Part shown: positions 25,199-33,552 of the stretch, in pieces
Numbering within the stretch: position 1 is the stretch's first letter
Layout of the letters: every line of letters begins with the position of its first letter
Source: Aequorivita lipolytica
GTDB lineage: Bacteria > Bacteroidota > Bacteroidia > Flavobacteriales > Flavobacteriaceae
DNA: 64,000 nucleotides
Assembly: GCF_007997135.1 (NCBI RefSeq)
Contig: NZ_VORU01000004.1
Coordinates: 186,001-250,000 of the forward strand
Direction: 5' to 3'
Notes under the pieces: generated by a model
Database searches by the model: none
What the model saw: only the letters and a program-made list of their open reading frames with translations
Told to the model about the DNA's origin: nothing
Made by a program: the position numbers and the translations under genes

Positions 25199-26493
25199 TG
25201 CGCACCGTAAAGAAATATTCTTTTTCTTTAAATGAAGATGCTAAAACACGTTTGCTTCTTTGGGCACAACAGTTTGAAGAAGTGGTATGGCTGGATAGCA
25301 ACAATTATGCTCAAAAGCACGAAACCTATCAGGCAATACTCGCGGTACAAGCTTTTACGGCTCTAAAAACCGATGCCCACAACGCCTTTGATAAATTGAA
25401 GGAATACCAAACCACTACAGCCGATTGGATTTTTGGGTATCTTTCCTACGATCTTAAAAACGATGTAGAACAGCAACAATCCAAAAATTTAGATGGTTTA
25501 GGTTTTCCCGATCTCTACTTTTTTCAACCTCAAAAATTGTTTCTATTTTCTGAAGATTTTGTTGAAGTTCAATATTTAAATATGGTGGCGGATGAAATGG
25601 ATACCGATTTGCAATCGATTTCTGAAATGTTTCAGCAAGAACAGGAAACTTCAAAAGCTGTAAACATAAGCCTCCGCACTTCAAAAAACAGCTACATTCA
25701 AAAGGTAAATGAAGTACTTGAACACGTTAAGCGTGGTGATATCTACGAAGTAAACATCTGTCAAGAATTTTACTCCGAAACTGCACTGATTAATCCTTTG
25801 GAAGTCTTTCTTCAGCTTAACAAAATTTCAAAACCTCCTTTTTCAGTTTTCCTAAAATTAAATGATCTTTTTGCACTTTCAGCTTCGCCGGAGCGCTATC
25901 TCAAAAAAAATGGAAAGACTCTAATTTCCCAACCTATAAAAGGAACTGCAAAACGTTCGGAAAATAAAGGTGAAGATCTTAAAATGGCACAGCGATTGGC
26001 CAAAGACCCGAAAGAGCGTAGCGAAAATATAATGATTACAGATTTAGTTCGTAACGACCTTTCCCGTATTGCAGAAAAAGGAAGCGTTGCGGTGGAAGAA
26101 CTTTGCGCAATTTATACTTTTGAACAGGTGCATCAAATGATTTCCACGGTTACTTGTACCGTTCCTGATTCTATTTCGAGTGTTGAGATTTTGAGAAATA
26201 CGTTTCCAATGGGTAGCATGACAGGGGCTCCAAAAATCTCGGCAATGCAAATCATTGAAGAAACAGAAGATGCCAAACGTGGACTTTACAGTGGTACTAT
26301 AGGTTATTTTTCTCCTTCAGGAGATTTTGATTTCAATGTGGTTATCAGAAGTATTCTTTATAATTCTTCTAAAAAATATTTAAGTTTTTCTGTAGGCAGC
26401 GCTATTACCATAAATTCTATTCCTGAAAAAGAATACGAGGAGTGTTTGTTAAAAGCAAAGGCTATGCGGCAGGTATTAAATGTTACGTTATAA
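25198..26493 (+). CDS. pabB: Aminodeoxychorismate synthase component I (PabB)
   Basis: This is a 431-residue chorismate-binding enzyme. The C-terminal 260 residues carry the family signature, including QPIKGTAKR, ENIMITDLVRNDLSRIA, MISTVTCTV and FPMGSMTGAPK. The lysine in PIKGT marks PabB, where it forms a covalent intermediate, whereas TrpE has Ala there (PIAGT). It makes 4-amino-4-deoxychorismate for folate, with a glutaminase partner not present here. A gene encoding TilS follows two genes later, and pabB-tilS proximity is common in flavobacteria. The SatD-like pair separates them. Confidence 0.88.
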   Translation: MRTVKKYSFSLNEDAKTRLLLWAQQFEEVVWLDSNNYAQKHETYQAILAVQAFTALKTDAHNAFDKLKEYQTTTADWIFGYLSYDLKNDVEQQQSKNLDGLGFPDLYFFQPQKLFLFSEDFVEVQYLNMVADEMDTDLQSISEMFQQEQETSKAVNISLRTSKNSYIQKVNEVLEHVKRGDIYEVNICQEFYSETALINPLEVFLQLNKISKPPFSVFLKLNDLFALSASPERYLKKNGKTLISQPIKGTAKRSENKGEDLKMAQRLAKDPKERSENIMITDLVRNDLSRIAEKGSVAVEELCAIYTFEQVHQMISTVTCTVPDSISSVEILRNTFPMGSMTGAPKISAMQIIEETEDAKRGLYSGTIGYFSPSGDFDFNVVIRSILYNSSKKYLSFSVGSAITINSIPEKEYEECLLKAKAMRQVLNVTL

Positions 26494-26503
26494 GTTTCTA
26501 GAT

Positions 26504-26608
26504 TTATAAATCTATTTTATTAGCCATTGAACTTATAAACATAATTTATTAGTCTTTAGGCTTATAAATGTATTTTATTAGCTTTTAAGCTAATAAATTT
26601 ATATATTT
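26504..26608 (+). repeat. 29-bp tandem repeat, three full copies plus a partial fourth
   Basis: Copies span 26504-26532, 26533-26561 and 26562-26590, each beginning TTATAAA and containing TTTATTAG at a fixed place. A fourth partial copy begins at 26591. The third/fourth junction forms a near-perfect dyad (TTTATTAGCTT, two bases, AAGCTAATAAA; 26574-26597). The array fills the gap upstream of the SatD-like gene and overlaps its promoter, which points to a multi-site operator. Confidence 0.85.
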
Positions 26609-26609
26609 G
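26578..26609 (+). promoter_or_regulatory. Putative promoter of the SatD-like/DUF3307 operon
   Basis: TATATTTG at 26602-26609 is a perfect match to the Bacteroidota -7 box TAnnTTTG. TTAG at 26578-26581, 20 nt upstream, is a weak -33 element. Transcription would start near 26615, about 10 nt before the ATG. Both boxes lie inside the 29-bp repeat region. Confidence 0.5.
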
Positions 26610-26625
26610 AATAAAATTATAATCA

Positions 26626-27312
26626 ATGAATTATTCTGTTATTTCTGGAGATATTGTTTCGTCAACAAGTTTAAACGTTGAAGACAGCAAATTTGTTGAA
26701 GAAAGCTTAAAAACCTTACTTCAAGATTTAAAGAGAGAATTCAATGTTTATGGCCGCATTATAAAAGGAGATTATTTGGAATGTGTTGTTCCCAACCCTA
26801 GTGAGGGTCTGCAAGTGGCATTGGCCATTAAAAGTTTTGTGAAGGCAATTCCTATAGACATCAAGAAATATACAAAAGATGATAATCGGCTAAAACAATT
26901 CAGAATCCACGGAATAAGACTCGCAATTGGCTATGGCGAACTAAGCCGTTACAATCCCGAAGAAGGTGTAATAGACGGTGAAGCTATTTATTTTGCAGGT
27001 CGTGAAATTAGTGGTGAAACTACTTACAACAAAGAAAGGATCGTAATTAAGAATACGCTCTTTTTTGCTTCTAAAAACGAGGATTTAAATAAAAATATCC
27101 AACCTTTACTTGCGCTGCTAGATGTTTTATTGAGTAAAGCAACCTCAAGACAGTGCGAAGTTTTATATTTAAAATTGATGAATAATCAAGAGGAAGAAAT
27201 AGCCAAGCAGCTAGGCATTGGTCAATCTGCCGTCAACCAGCATTCCACAAGTGTAGGCTGGAACGCCATTGATGAAGCCGTAAACTATTTTAAAACGATG
27301 ATTTCAAAGTAG
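26626..27312 (+). CDS. SatD-like protein: cyclase-fold-like domain plus C-terminal HTH
   Basis: This is a 228-residue protein. Residues 1-150 follow the order of class III cyclase landmarks: SGDIVSST (Asp9, like the first metal Asp), IIKGDYLECVV (Asp49, like the second), IRLAIGYGEL (97-106), and GEAIYFAGRE (118-127, like GxxVNxAxR, with the catalytic Asn replaced by Tyr). Residues about 173-205 are a helix-turn-helix (QEEEIAKQLGIGQSAVNQHS). It is followed 5 nt later by a DUF3307 membrane protein, the recurrent SatD/DUF3307 pairing. I infer a ligand-sensing transcription factor, possibly autoregulating through the upstream repeats. Enzymatic activity is doubtful. Confidence 0.7.
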   Translation: MNYSVISGDIVSSTSLNVEDSKFVEESLKTLLQDLKREFNVYGRIIKGDYLECVVPNPSEGLQVALAIKSFVKAIPIDIKKYTKDDNRLKQFRIHGIRLAIGYGELSRYNPEEGVIDGEAIYFAGREISGETTYNKERIVIKNTLFFASKNEDLNKNIQPLLALLDVLLSKATSRQCEVLYLKLMNNQEEEIAKQLGIGQSAVNQHSTSVGWNAIDEAVNYFKTMISK

Positions 27313-27317
27313 AAACT

Positions 27318-28022
27318 ATGGGATTAAAGGAATTAGTACTGCTCCAATTTATTGCACATTTATGTTTGGATTACTTTTTTCAAACAGATAAACTGGCAAA
27401 GCAGAAAAATACAATCGGTTTTAAAAGTTCTTTTTTATATTGGCACGGATTGGCGTGTTTTGCTTTAGCGTGGTTGTTTTCTTTGCAACTAAGTTTCGCC
27501 TTTGCAGCAGCAATAATTGCAATAACTCACTTTTTAATAGACGGTTTTAAGCGTTATCTAAATAATAGCAAGAATTTTGGTCGATACGCTTTTTTTATAG
27601 ATCAAGCTGCGCACTTGGCCATTCTAACATTGGTAGTTATTTTATATGAAAGATGGAACGGTATAAATCTATCAGTGGACGTATCTATAAATTTCAAATA
27701 CTTACTTATAGTAACAGGATATTTAGTGTGCTTAAAACCTGCAAATATCTTTATAAGAGAAGTTTTTAAAGTTACCGAAATACAAGTAAGTAGCGATAAT
27801 GAAATGCCCAATGCTGGAAAGGTTATCGGCGTTTTGGAACGCATTTTAACACTCACATTAATTATAGTTTTGCAATATTCAGCCGTAGGTTTTTTGATTG
27901 CCGCAAAATCAATATTGCGCTACGGGAACAACGAAACCTTAAAAACAGAATATGTGCTTATTGGCACAATGCTCAGTTTCGGAATTGCCGTAATTGCTGG
28001 AATAATTATTAACTTCTTCTAA
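27318..28022 (+). CDS. DUF3307 integral membrane protein
   Basis: This is a 234-residue protein with about six hydrophobic segments. The N-terminal half carries the DUF3307 pattern: LLQFIAHLCLDYFFQTDKLAKQK, then HFLIDGFKRYL and FFIDQAAHLAIL. Its conserved His and Asp residues lie within or near the membrane helices (H-x-x-x-D and D-Q-x-x-H), which suggests a buried metal or catalytic site. The family has no established function. It is encoded directly after the SatD-like gene and should be co-transcribed. The following tilS gene starts 6 nt later, so tilS may be read from the same promoter. Confidence 0.8.
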   Translation: MGLKELVLLQFIAHLCLDYFFQTDKLAKQKNTIGFKSSFLYWHGLACFALAWLFSLQLSFAFAAAIIAITHFLIDGFKRYLNNSKNFGRYAFFIDQAAHLAILTLVVILYERWNGINLSVDVSINFKYLLIVTGYLVCLKPANIFIREVFKVTEIQVSSDNEMPNAGKVIGVLERILTLTLIIVLQYSAVGFLIAAKSILRYGNNETLKTEYVLIGTMLSFGIAVIAGIIINFF

Positions 28023-28028
28023 ATTAAA

Positions 28029-29345
28029 ATGAAGTTACAAGCTCTCTTCGAAAAAAATATAAAAATAAATTTCCCTTTCTTAATTGGGGAAAAACTACTC
28101 ATTGCTTGCAGCGGGGGTCTGGACAGCGTTGTTTTAACTCATTTAATGAAGCAATTGGAATGCGAGATTGCTTTGGCGCACTGCAATTTTTCGCTCCGCG
28201 GAAAAGAAAGCGATGGCGATGAAATGTTTGTAATCGGTTTGGCAAAAAGCTTAGAAATCCCTGTTTTTGCTGAAACTTTTGATACCAAAAAATTTGCCGA
28301 AGAACATAAAATTTCAACGCAAATGGCGGCACGCGACTTGCGCTACAATTGGTTTGCTGAAATTTTAAAGGATTTTAAATACGACTATTTATTGACCGCC
28401 CATCACTTGGATGACGATTTGGAAACCTTTTTCATAAACCTTACCCGAGGTACAGGATTGAACGGACTTACAGGAATTCCGAAGGAAAACAACAAAATAA
28501 TCAGACCGCTTTTAAAATTTTCAAGACAGGAAATTTTGCAATATGCTGAAACAAATAATTTTAAATGGCGCGAAGACAGCAGCAACCAAAAGACAGATTA
28601 TCTTCGGAATAAACTGCGGTTAGAAGTATTGCCGAAATTTAAGGAAACCAACGAATCTATTCTTAAAAACTTTCAAAAAACCCAGCAAAACCTACAAGCT
28701 TCACAAAATCTCATTGATGATTATATGGGATTGGTTTTCAAGCTTGTTATTTCCGGAGGTTCTAATTCTTATAAAATCAACATACAAAAACTCAAAGAAT
28801 TACCCAACACAGATGCCTTGCTCTATGAATTATTGCACGGTTTCGGCTTTACGGAATGGGACGATGTTTCAAATTTGCTAGATGCACAAACTGGTAAAAT
28901 GGTTTTTTCAAAAACACATCAACTTTTAAAGAATCGAGATGAATTAATTTTGACAGAAATTTCAGATGAGAATATTTCCGAAGAATTTTTAGTTCCAAAA
29001 ACGGGAATAACTTCACCAATTAATTTGAAAATAGAAACTTCAAAATACATTGGCGAAACCGAAAAAAATTTAATTTACATTGCTTCGGAAAAATTAAAAT
29101 TTCCTTTAAAACTGAGAAAGTGGAGGAGTGGCGATAGTTTTCAACCTTTCGGGATGAAAGGAAAAAAGAAGCTGAGTAAATTCTTTAAAGACGAAAAAAT
29201 TCCTTTAACCGAAAAAGAAAAAATCTGGCTACTATTAATTGACGATCAAGTAGTTTGGGTAATCGGTCACCGAATGGACGACCGTTTCAAAGTAACCGAA
29301 AATACATCTGAAATACTAAAAATATCATATTTAAAAAATAATTAA
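28029..29345 (+). CDS. tilS: tRNA(Ile)-lysidine synthetase
   Basis: This is a 438-residue enzyme. The N-terminal PP-loop ATP pyrophosphatase domain has ACSGGLDSVVLTHLM near residue 27 (SGGxDS). It is followed by HCNFSLRGKESDGDE, HHLDDDLETFF, RPLLKFSRQEI and DSSNQKTDYLRNKLR. The C-terminal domain has LRKWRSGDSFQPFGMKG and KLSKFFKDEKIP, the TilS_C substrate-binding region. It lysidinylates C34 of the CAU anticodon of tRNA-Ile2 so that AUA is read as Ile, and it is essential in most bacteria. The length is normal. Confidence 0.95.
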   Translation: MKLQALFEKNIKINFPFLIGEKLLIACSGGLDSVVLTHLMKQLECEIALAHCNFSLRGKESDGDEMFVIGLAKSLEIPVFAETFDTKKFAEEHKISTQMAARDLRYNWFAEILKDFKYDYLLTAHHLDDDLETFFINLTRGTGLNGLTGIPKENNKIIRPLLKFSRQEILQYAETNNFKWREDSSNQKTDYLRNKLRLEVLPKFKETNESILKNFQKTQQNLQASQNLIDDYMGLVFKLVISGGSNSYKINIQKLKELPNTDALLYELLHGFGFTEWDDVSNLLDAQTGKMVFSKTHQLLKNRDELILTEISDENISEEFLVPKTGITSPINLKIETSKYIGETEKNLIYIASEKLKFPLKLRKWRSGDSFQPFGMKGKKKLSKFFKDEKIPLTEKEKIWLLLIDDQVVWVIGHRMDDRFKVTENTSEILKISYLKNN

Positions 29346-29354
29346 AACTAAAAA

Positions 29355-31199
29355 ATGAGAGCATTAAGGATATTAGCAATTATATTATTTATAAGTTTCG
29401 TTTCATTTGCGCAAGATGAAAACTTTGTAAAAGAAAATTATAATAAAACCGAAACCACAATCACGATGCGTGATGGCGTGAAACTTTTTACCGTAATCTA
29501 TTCGCCAAAAGATACTTCAAAAAAGTATCCAATACTTTTTCAAAGAACTCCCTACAGTTGTGCACCTTATGGCGAAGATCAATTTCGTTCCAAAATTTCG
29601 CCCAATGAATTTTTAATGAAGGAAGGTAATATTGTAGTTTACCAAGATGTGCGTGGTCGCTGGATGAGTGAGGGCGTTTATGATAATATGCGCGCTTACA
29701 TCCCGAATAAAACGGGAACCCAATTTGACGAAGCCAGCGATACTTATGATAGTATTGATTGGATGATAAAAAACATTGCCAACAATAACGGAAATGTAGG
29801 AACTTGGGGCATTAGCTACCCAGGTTTTTATGCAACATATTCATTATTAGATTCGCATCCGGCATTAAAGGCTGTTTCACCACAAGCGGCAATTGGCGAT
29901 TTCTTTTTTGATGATTTTCATCACAATGGTGCTTATTTATTGAGTTATTGGCGCATAACACCATTATTTGGTCACGAAAAAACAGAACCTACAGATAAAC
30001 CGTGGTTTAATTTTCCTGAGTTGGGAACTAAAGACCAATATCAATTTTTCTTAGACGCTGGACCGTTGAGCAATCTTGATACATATTATAAGGAAGATAA
30101 CGTATTTTGGCAACAATTAAAAGACCATCCAAATTATGATGAATTCTGGCAATCGCGCGGAATTATTCAGCATTTAAAAGATATAAAACCTGCCGTAATG
30201 TTTGTAGGTGGCCTTTTTGATGCCGAAGATCTTTATGGGCCTTTCAACGCATATCAAGCAGTAGAAAAGAACAGTACAAATTACAATACTATTGTTTTCG
30301 GCCCTTGGAGCCACGGCGATTGGGCACGCCCAACTAAAAGGCAGGCTATTGGAAATATATATTTTGGTGATAATATTTCAATCGATTATCAACGTGATGT
30401 TGAAACGAAATTTTTCAACCGTTTCTTAAAAGAAAATGGAAATGAAGATACCACTTTGCCAGAAGCGTATATGTTTGAAACTGGAACCAATCAATGGAAA
30501 TCTTATACGCAATGGCCACCACAAAACACCGAAAAGAAGGCGTTTTTTCTTCAAAGTAACCAGCGTTTGAATGACAAAGAAGAAAAAAGCAGTTCGTTTG
30601 AAGAATTCGTAAGCGACCCTAAAAAGCCAGTGCCTTATTCCGAAGATATAAAAATGGTTTTCACACCTAGAAAATATATGACGGACGATCAACGTTTCGC
30701 CGCGCGCCGTCCAGATGTATTGGTTTTTGAAACTCCAGTTTTGACTGAAGATATTACAATGACGGGATCAATTCTTGCAAAACTAATGGTCTCAACCACT
30801 GGAACAGATGCAGATTGGATTGTAAAAGTGATTGATGTTTTTCCTCCCGATGCCGAAGATTATCCAGAAACACAGGAATACTTAAAGATGAGTAATTATT
30901 TTATGATGGTAAGAAGTGAAGTAATGCGCGGACGTTTCAGAAATAGTTTTAGTAATCCCGAGCCTTTTATTCCGAACGAAAAAACAGCGGTTAATATAAC
31001 CCTTCAAGATGTAAACCATACTTTTAAAAAAGGACACAAAATTCAAATTCAAGTGCAAAGTACTTGGTTTCCTTTAATAGATTTAAACCCACAAACCTTT
31101 ATTCCAAATATATTTAAAGCCAAAGAGGAAGATTTCAAAAAGCAAACGCACAAAGTTTATAATGATTCCTCAATAGAATTTACAGTACTAAAAAACTGA
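29355..31199 (+). CDS. CocE/NonD family alpha/beta hydrolase, exported
   Basis: This is a 614-residue protein with a signal peptide (MRALRILAIILFISFVSFAQ). The alpha/beta-hydrolase core starts TTITMRDGVKLFTVIYSPKD. The nucleophile elbow is GISYPGFY (Ser near residue 155), and the Asp and His of the triad are expected in GGLFDAEDLYGPF and FGPWSHGDW. The C-terminal 200 residues form the jelly-roll domain of X-Pro dipeptidyl-peptidase S15/CocE relatives (ITMTGSILAKLMVSTTGTDAD). It would cleave an ester or peptide bond in the periplasm or outside. The substrate is unknown. A transcription terminator-like hairpin follows 16 nt after the stop. Confidence 0.88.
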   Translation: MRALRILAIILFISFVSFAQDENFVKENYNKTETTITMRDGVKLFTVIYSPKDTSKKYPILFQRTPYSCAPYGEDQFRSKISPNEFLMKEGNIVVYQDVRGRWMSEGVYDNMRAYIPNKTGTQFDEASDTYDSIDWMIKNIANNNGNVGTWGISYPGFYATYSLLDSHPALKAVSPQAAIGDFFFDDFHHNGAYLLSYWRITPLFGHEKTEPTDKPWFNFPELGTKDQYQFFLDAGPLSNLDTYYKEDNVFWQQLKDHPNYDEFWQSRGIIQHLKDIKPAVMFVGGLFDAEDLYGPFNAYQAVEKNSTNYNTIVFGPWSHGDWARPTKRQAIGNIYFGDNISIDYQRDVETKFFNRFLKENGNEDTTLPEAYMFETGTNQWKSYTQWPPQNTEKKAFFLQSNQRLNDKEEKSSSFEEFVSDPKKPVPYSEDIKMVFTPRKYMTDDQRFAARRPDVLVFETPVLTEDITMTGSILAKLMVSTTGTDADWIVKVIDVFPPDAEDYPETQEYLKMSNYFMMVRSEVMRGRFRNSFSNPEPFIPNEKTAVNITLQDVNHTFKKGHKIQIQVQSTWFPLIDLNPQTFIPNIFKAKEEDFKKQTHKVYNDSSIEFTVLKN

Positions 31200-31215
31200 A
31201 ATAGCTATAAAAAAA

Positions 31216-31240
31216 GAATCCCGACCAATGGTCGGGATTC
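31216..31240. terminator. Strong hairpin after the CocE-like gene
   Basis: An 11-bp perfect stem, GAATCCCGACC / GGTCGGGATTC, has a 3-nt loop AAT. The A-run lies on its left side (a T-run if read on the minus strand), while only CTT follows on the right. Placement just after the CocE-like stop suggests a transcript 3' end, but the T-run polarity is unusual. Confidence 0.55.
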
Positions 31241-31368
31241 CTTAACAAACCTAACTTAGTAAACTTTAAAGTGCACTAAGAATATTTTCTATCCCCACAA
31301 AAAATATTGCTTTGTGCATTATCCACTAATTCTATGATTCAAATATAAGGCAGGGAATCAATTTATAC

Positions 31369-31388
31369 TATACGTACTTACACGTATA
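31369..31388. promoter_or_regulatory. Inverted repeat upstream of pfkA
   Basis: TATACGT and ACGTATA are 7-bp inverted arms separated by 6 nt (ACTTAC). The dyad lies 20 nt upstream of the putative pfkA -33 box, a sensible activator position. The binding protein is unknown. Confidence 0.45.
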
Positions 31389-31407
31389 TTTTAGTGATTA
31401 AAATCAT

Positions 31408-31437
31408 TTTGAATTGAAAACAATAATAGTAACTTTC
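31408..31437 (+). promoter_or_regulatory. Putative pfkA promoter
   Basis: TTTG (31408-31411), an 18-nt spacer, and TAACTTTC (31430-31437) match the Bacteroidota -33/-7 pattern TTTG...TAnnTTTG with one mismatch. The ATG of pfkA follows 5 nt after the -7 box, which would make the mRNA nearly leaderless. Confidence 0.45.
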
Positions 31438-31442
31438 CAATT

Positions 31443-32426
31443 ATGAAAATACCAAAGAAAATCGCCATTCTAACAAGTGGGGGAGATGCCCCAGGAATGA
31501 ACGCCGCAATAAGAGCCGTTGTTCGGGCTTGTACGTATTATAACTTGGAATCTGTTGGGATTTATCGTGGTTTTGAAGGTTTAATTGAGGGTGATTTTAA
31601 GGAACTTGACGCGCGTTCGGTAAAAAATATAATCAACCGTGGCGGTACATTTCTGAAATCTTCCCGTTCCGAGGAATTCAGGACAGAGGAAGGAAGAAAA
31701 AAAGCTTTCAACAATCTGCAAAATGAAAACATAGATGCCTTAGTGGTTATTGGCGGTGATGGTACTTTTGCAGGAGCTTCTGTTTTTATAAAAGAATTTA
31801 ATTTTCCAATTGTTGGTCTTCCCGGTACAATAGATAATGATATTAACGGAACAGATTATACCATTGGGTATGACACTGCATTAAATACTGTAGTTGAAGC
31901 GATTGATAAAATTCGTGATACTGCAAATTCACACAACCGTCTTTTTTTGGTTGAAGTAATGGGTCGCGACGCGGGAGATATTGCGTTGAACGCAGGTATT
32001 GGCGCTGGAGCAGAGGAAATTTTGATCCCCGAACAGAATATGGGGCGTGAACGCTTGCTGGAATCTTTAAGCCGAAGTAAAAAATCTGGAAAAACTTCAA
32101 GTATAGTAGTTGTTTCCGAAGGAGATCAAATAGGAAAAAATATCTTTGGACTGGCTAAATATATAGAAGAAAATTTAAAGGAATATGAAGTAAAAGTTAC
32201 AGTACTCGGGCACATTCAGCGCGGCGGCTCGCCAAGTTGTTACGATCGCGTGCTTGCAAGCCGTTTGGGCGTTGGCGCAGTAGATGCACTTTTGCGTGGG
32301 GAAACAAATGTTATGATTGGAATTATTCACAACAAAGTTACCTCAGTTCCATTTTCAGAGGCGATAAAAGGTAACAATGAAATTGACGAAGATTTAATTC
32401 GCGTGGCAGATATCATTTCGATTTAA
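31443..32426 (+). CDS. pfkA: ATP-dependent 6-phosphofructokinase
   Basis: This 327-residue enzyme has the bacterial PfkA signature throughout. It shows the ATP-site loop TSGGDAPGMNAAIRA, GGDGTF with the preceding ALVVIGG, the catalytic PGTIDNDINGTDYTIGYDTA, the substrate-site EVMGRDAGDIAL and the effector-side GHIQRGGSPSCYDRVLASRLG. It phosphorylates fructose-6-phosphate, the committed step of glycolysis. Glycine after GGDG (GGDGT) marks an ATP-using type. It opens a run of carbohydrate genes (pfkA, gap, a sugar kinase, pgi), all co-directional. Confidence 0.96.
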   Translation: MKIPKKIAILTSGGDAPGMNAAIRAVVRACTYYNLESVGIYRGFEGLIEGDFKELDARSVKNIINRGGTFLKSSRSEEFRTEEGRKKAFNNLQNENIDALVVIGGDGTFAGASVFIKEFNFPIVGLPGTIDNDINGTDYTIGYDTALNTVVEAIDKIRDTANSHNRLFLVEVMGRDAGDIALNAGIGAGAEEILIPEQNMGRERLLESLSRSKKSGKTSSIVVVSEGDQIGKNIFGLAKYIEENLKEYEVKVTVLGHIQRGGSPSCYDRVLASRLGVGAVDALLRGETNVMIGIIHNKVTSVPFSEAIKGNNEIDEDLIRVADIISI

Positions 32427-32515
32427 GGGATGCTTGATGACAGAGGGCGGATGGCCGTTGAAAAATAAAAGTTTAAGCAATAACATCATTGAATTAGTTA
32501 TAACTGCGATGCAAA

Positions 32516-32550
32516 CGATTAACATTTAACAAATAACGATTAACAGAAAA
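32516..32550 (+). repeat. Heptamer array before gap
   Basis: There are five 7-bp units in register: CGATTAA, CATTTAA, CAAATAA, CGATTAA, CAGAAAA. The array ends three bases before the ATG of gap at 32554. The units are degenerate, but the period of 7 and the position next to the start codon match the other arrays in the window. Confidence 0.7.
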
Positions 32551-32553
32551 GGA

Positions 32554-33549
32554 ATGATAAAAATAGGAATTAACGGTTTTGGCCGAATAGGGCGTTTAGC
32601 CTTCAGAATAGCTTCACTTAGAAAAGATATTGAAATTGTCGCAGTAAACGATTTGTTAGATGTGGACCATCTTGCTTACTTATTGAAATATGATTCTGTT
32701 CACGGAAAATATCCCGGAAAAGTGGAAGTGAAAAACGGAAATTTAATGGTTGATGGAACTAAAATTCGAGTTACTTCAGAAAAAAATCCCGAAAATTTAA
32801 AGTGGGATGAAGTTGGCGCAACCATTATTATAGATTGCACCGGAATTTTTAAAGACATTGATTCAGCTTCGGCACATTTAAAAGCTGGAGCTAAAAAAGT
32901 TGTGCTTTCCGCACCTTCAAAAACGGCTCCAATGTTTGTGATGGGTGTAAACCACAAAGATGTAAAAGCGACCGATACAATTATTTCAAACGCTTCGTGC
33001 ACCACAAATTGTCTAGCGCCAATGGCAAAAATAATAAATGACGAATACGGAATTGTTGAAGCTTTAATGACCACAATACATTCTGTCACGGCCACACAAT
33101 CCACTGTAGACCAGCCTTCAAAGAAAAATTATCGCTTGGGAAGAAGTGCATTGAGCAACATAATTCCAACAACCACAGGCGCAGCCGTTGCGGTAACGAA
33201 AGTAATTCCAGAGTTAAAAGGAAAAATCACAGGAATGGCTTTTCGGGTGCCAACTACAGATGTTTCGGTAGTAGATTTAACGGTTCGCATTAAAAAACCA
33301 GCTACTTATGAAGAAATTAAAGCACTTTTCAAAAGAGCTTCTGAAAACGAATATCACGGAATCGTAAACTATACCGAAGATGAAGTTGTTTCACAAGATT
33401 TCGTTTCAGACCCGCACATTTGTACCTTTGATGCCAACGCTGGCATTGCACTTAATGATAATTTCTTTAAGTTAGTGGCTTGGTACGATAACGAATACGG
33501 CTATTCCGCAAAACTTGTAGATCTCGCCGCTCACGTTGCAACTTTATAA
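32554..33549 (+). CDS. gap: Glyceraldehyde-3-phosphate dehydrogenase, type I
   Basis: This is a 331-residue enzyme. The NAD-binding motif [13 protein letters not shown] is at the N-terminus, and the catalytic Cys149 lies in [12 protein letters not shown]. The His of the relay follows in [14 protein letters not shown], and [15 protein letters not shown] is the closing signature. It oxidises glyceraldehyde-3-phosphate to 1,3-bisphosphoglycerate with NAD+. Leu-Leu-Asp after VAVNDL fits an NAD-preferring enzyme. The adjacent sugar kinase gene starts 3 nt after its stop, so they are co-transcribed. Confidence 0.96.
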   Translation: MIKIGINGFGRIGRLAFRIASLRKDIEIVAVNDLLDVDHLAYLLKYDSVHGKYPGKVEVKNGNLMVDGTKIRVTSEKNPENLKWDEVGATIIIDCTGIFKDIDSASAHLKAGAKKVVLSAPSKTAPMFVMGVNHKDVKATDTIISNASCTTNCLAPMAKIINDEYGIVEALMTTIHSVTATQSTVDQPSKKNYRLGRSALSNIIPTTTGAAVAVTKVIPELKGKITGMAFRVPTTDVSVVDLTVRIKKPATYEEIKALFKRASENEYHGIVNYTEDEVVSQDFVSDPHICTFDANAGIALNDNFFKLVAWYDNEYGYSAKLVDLAAHVATL

Positions 33550-33552
33550 ATT

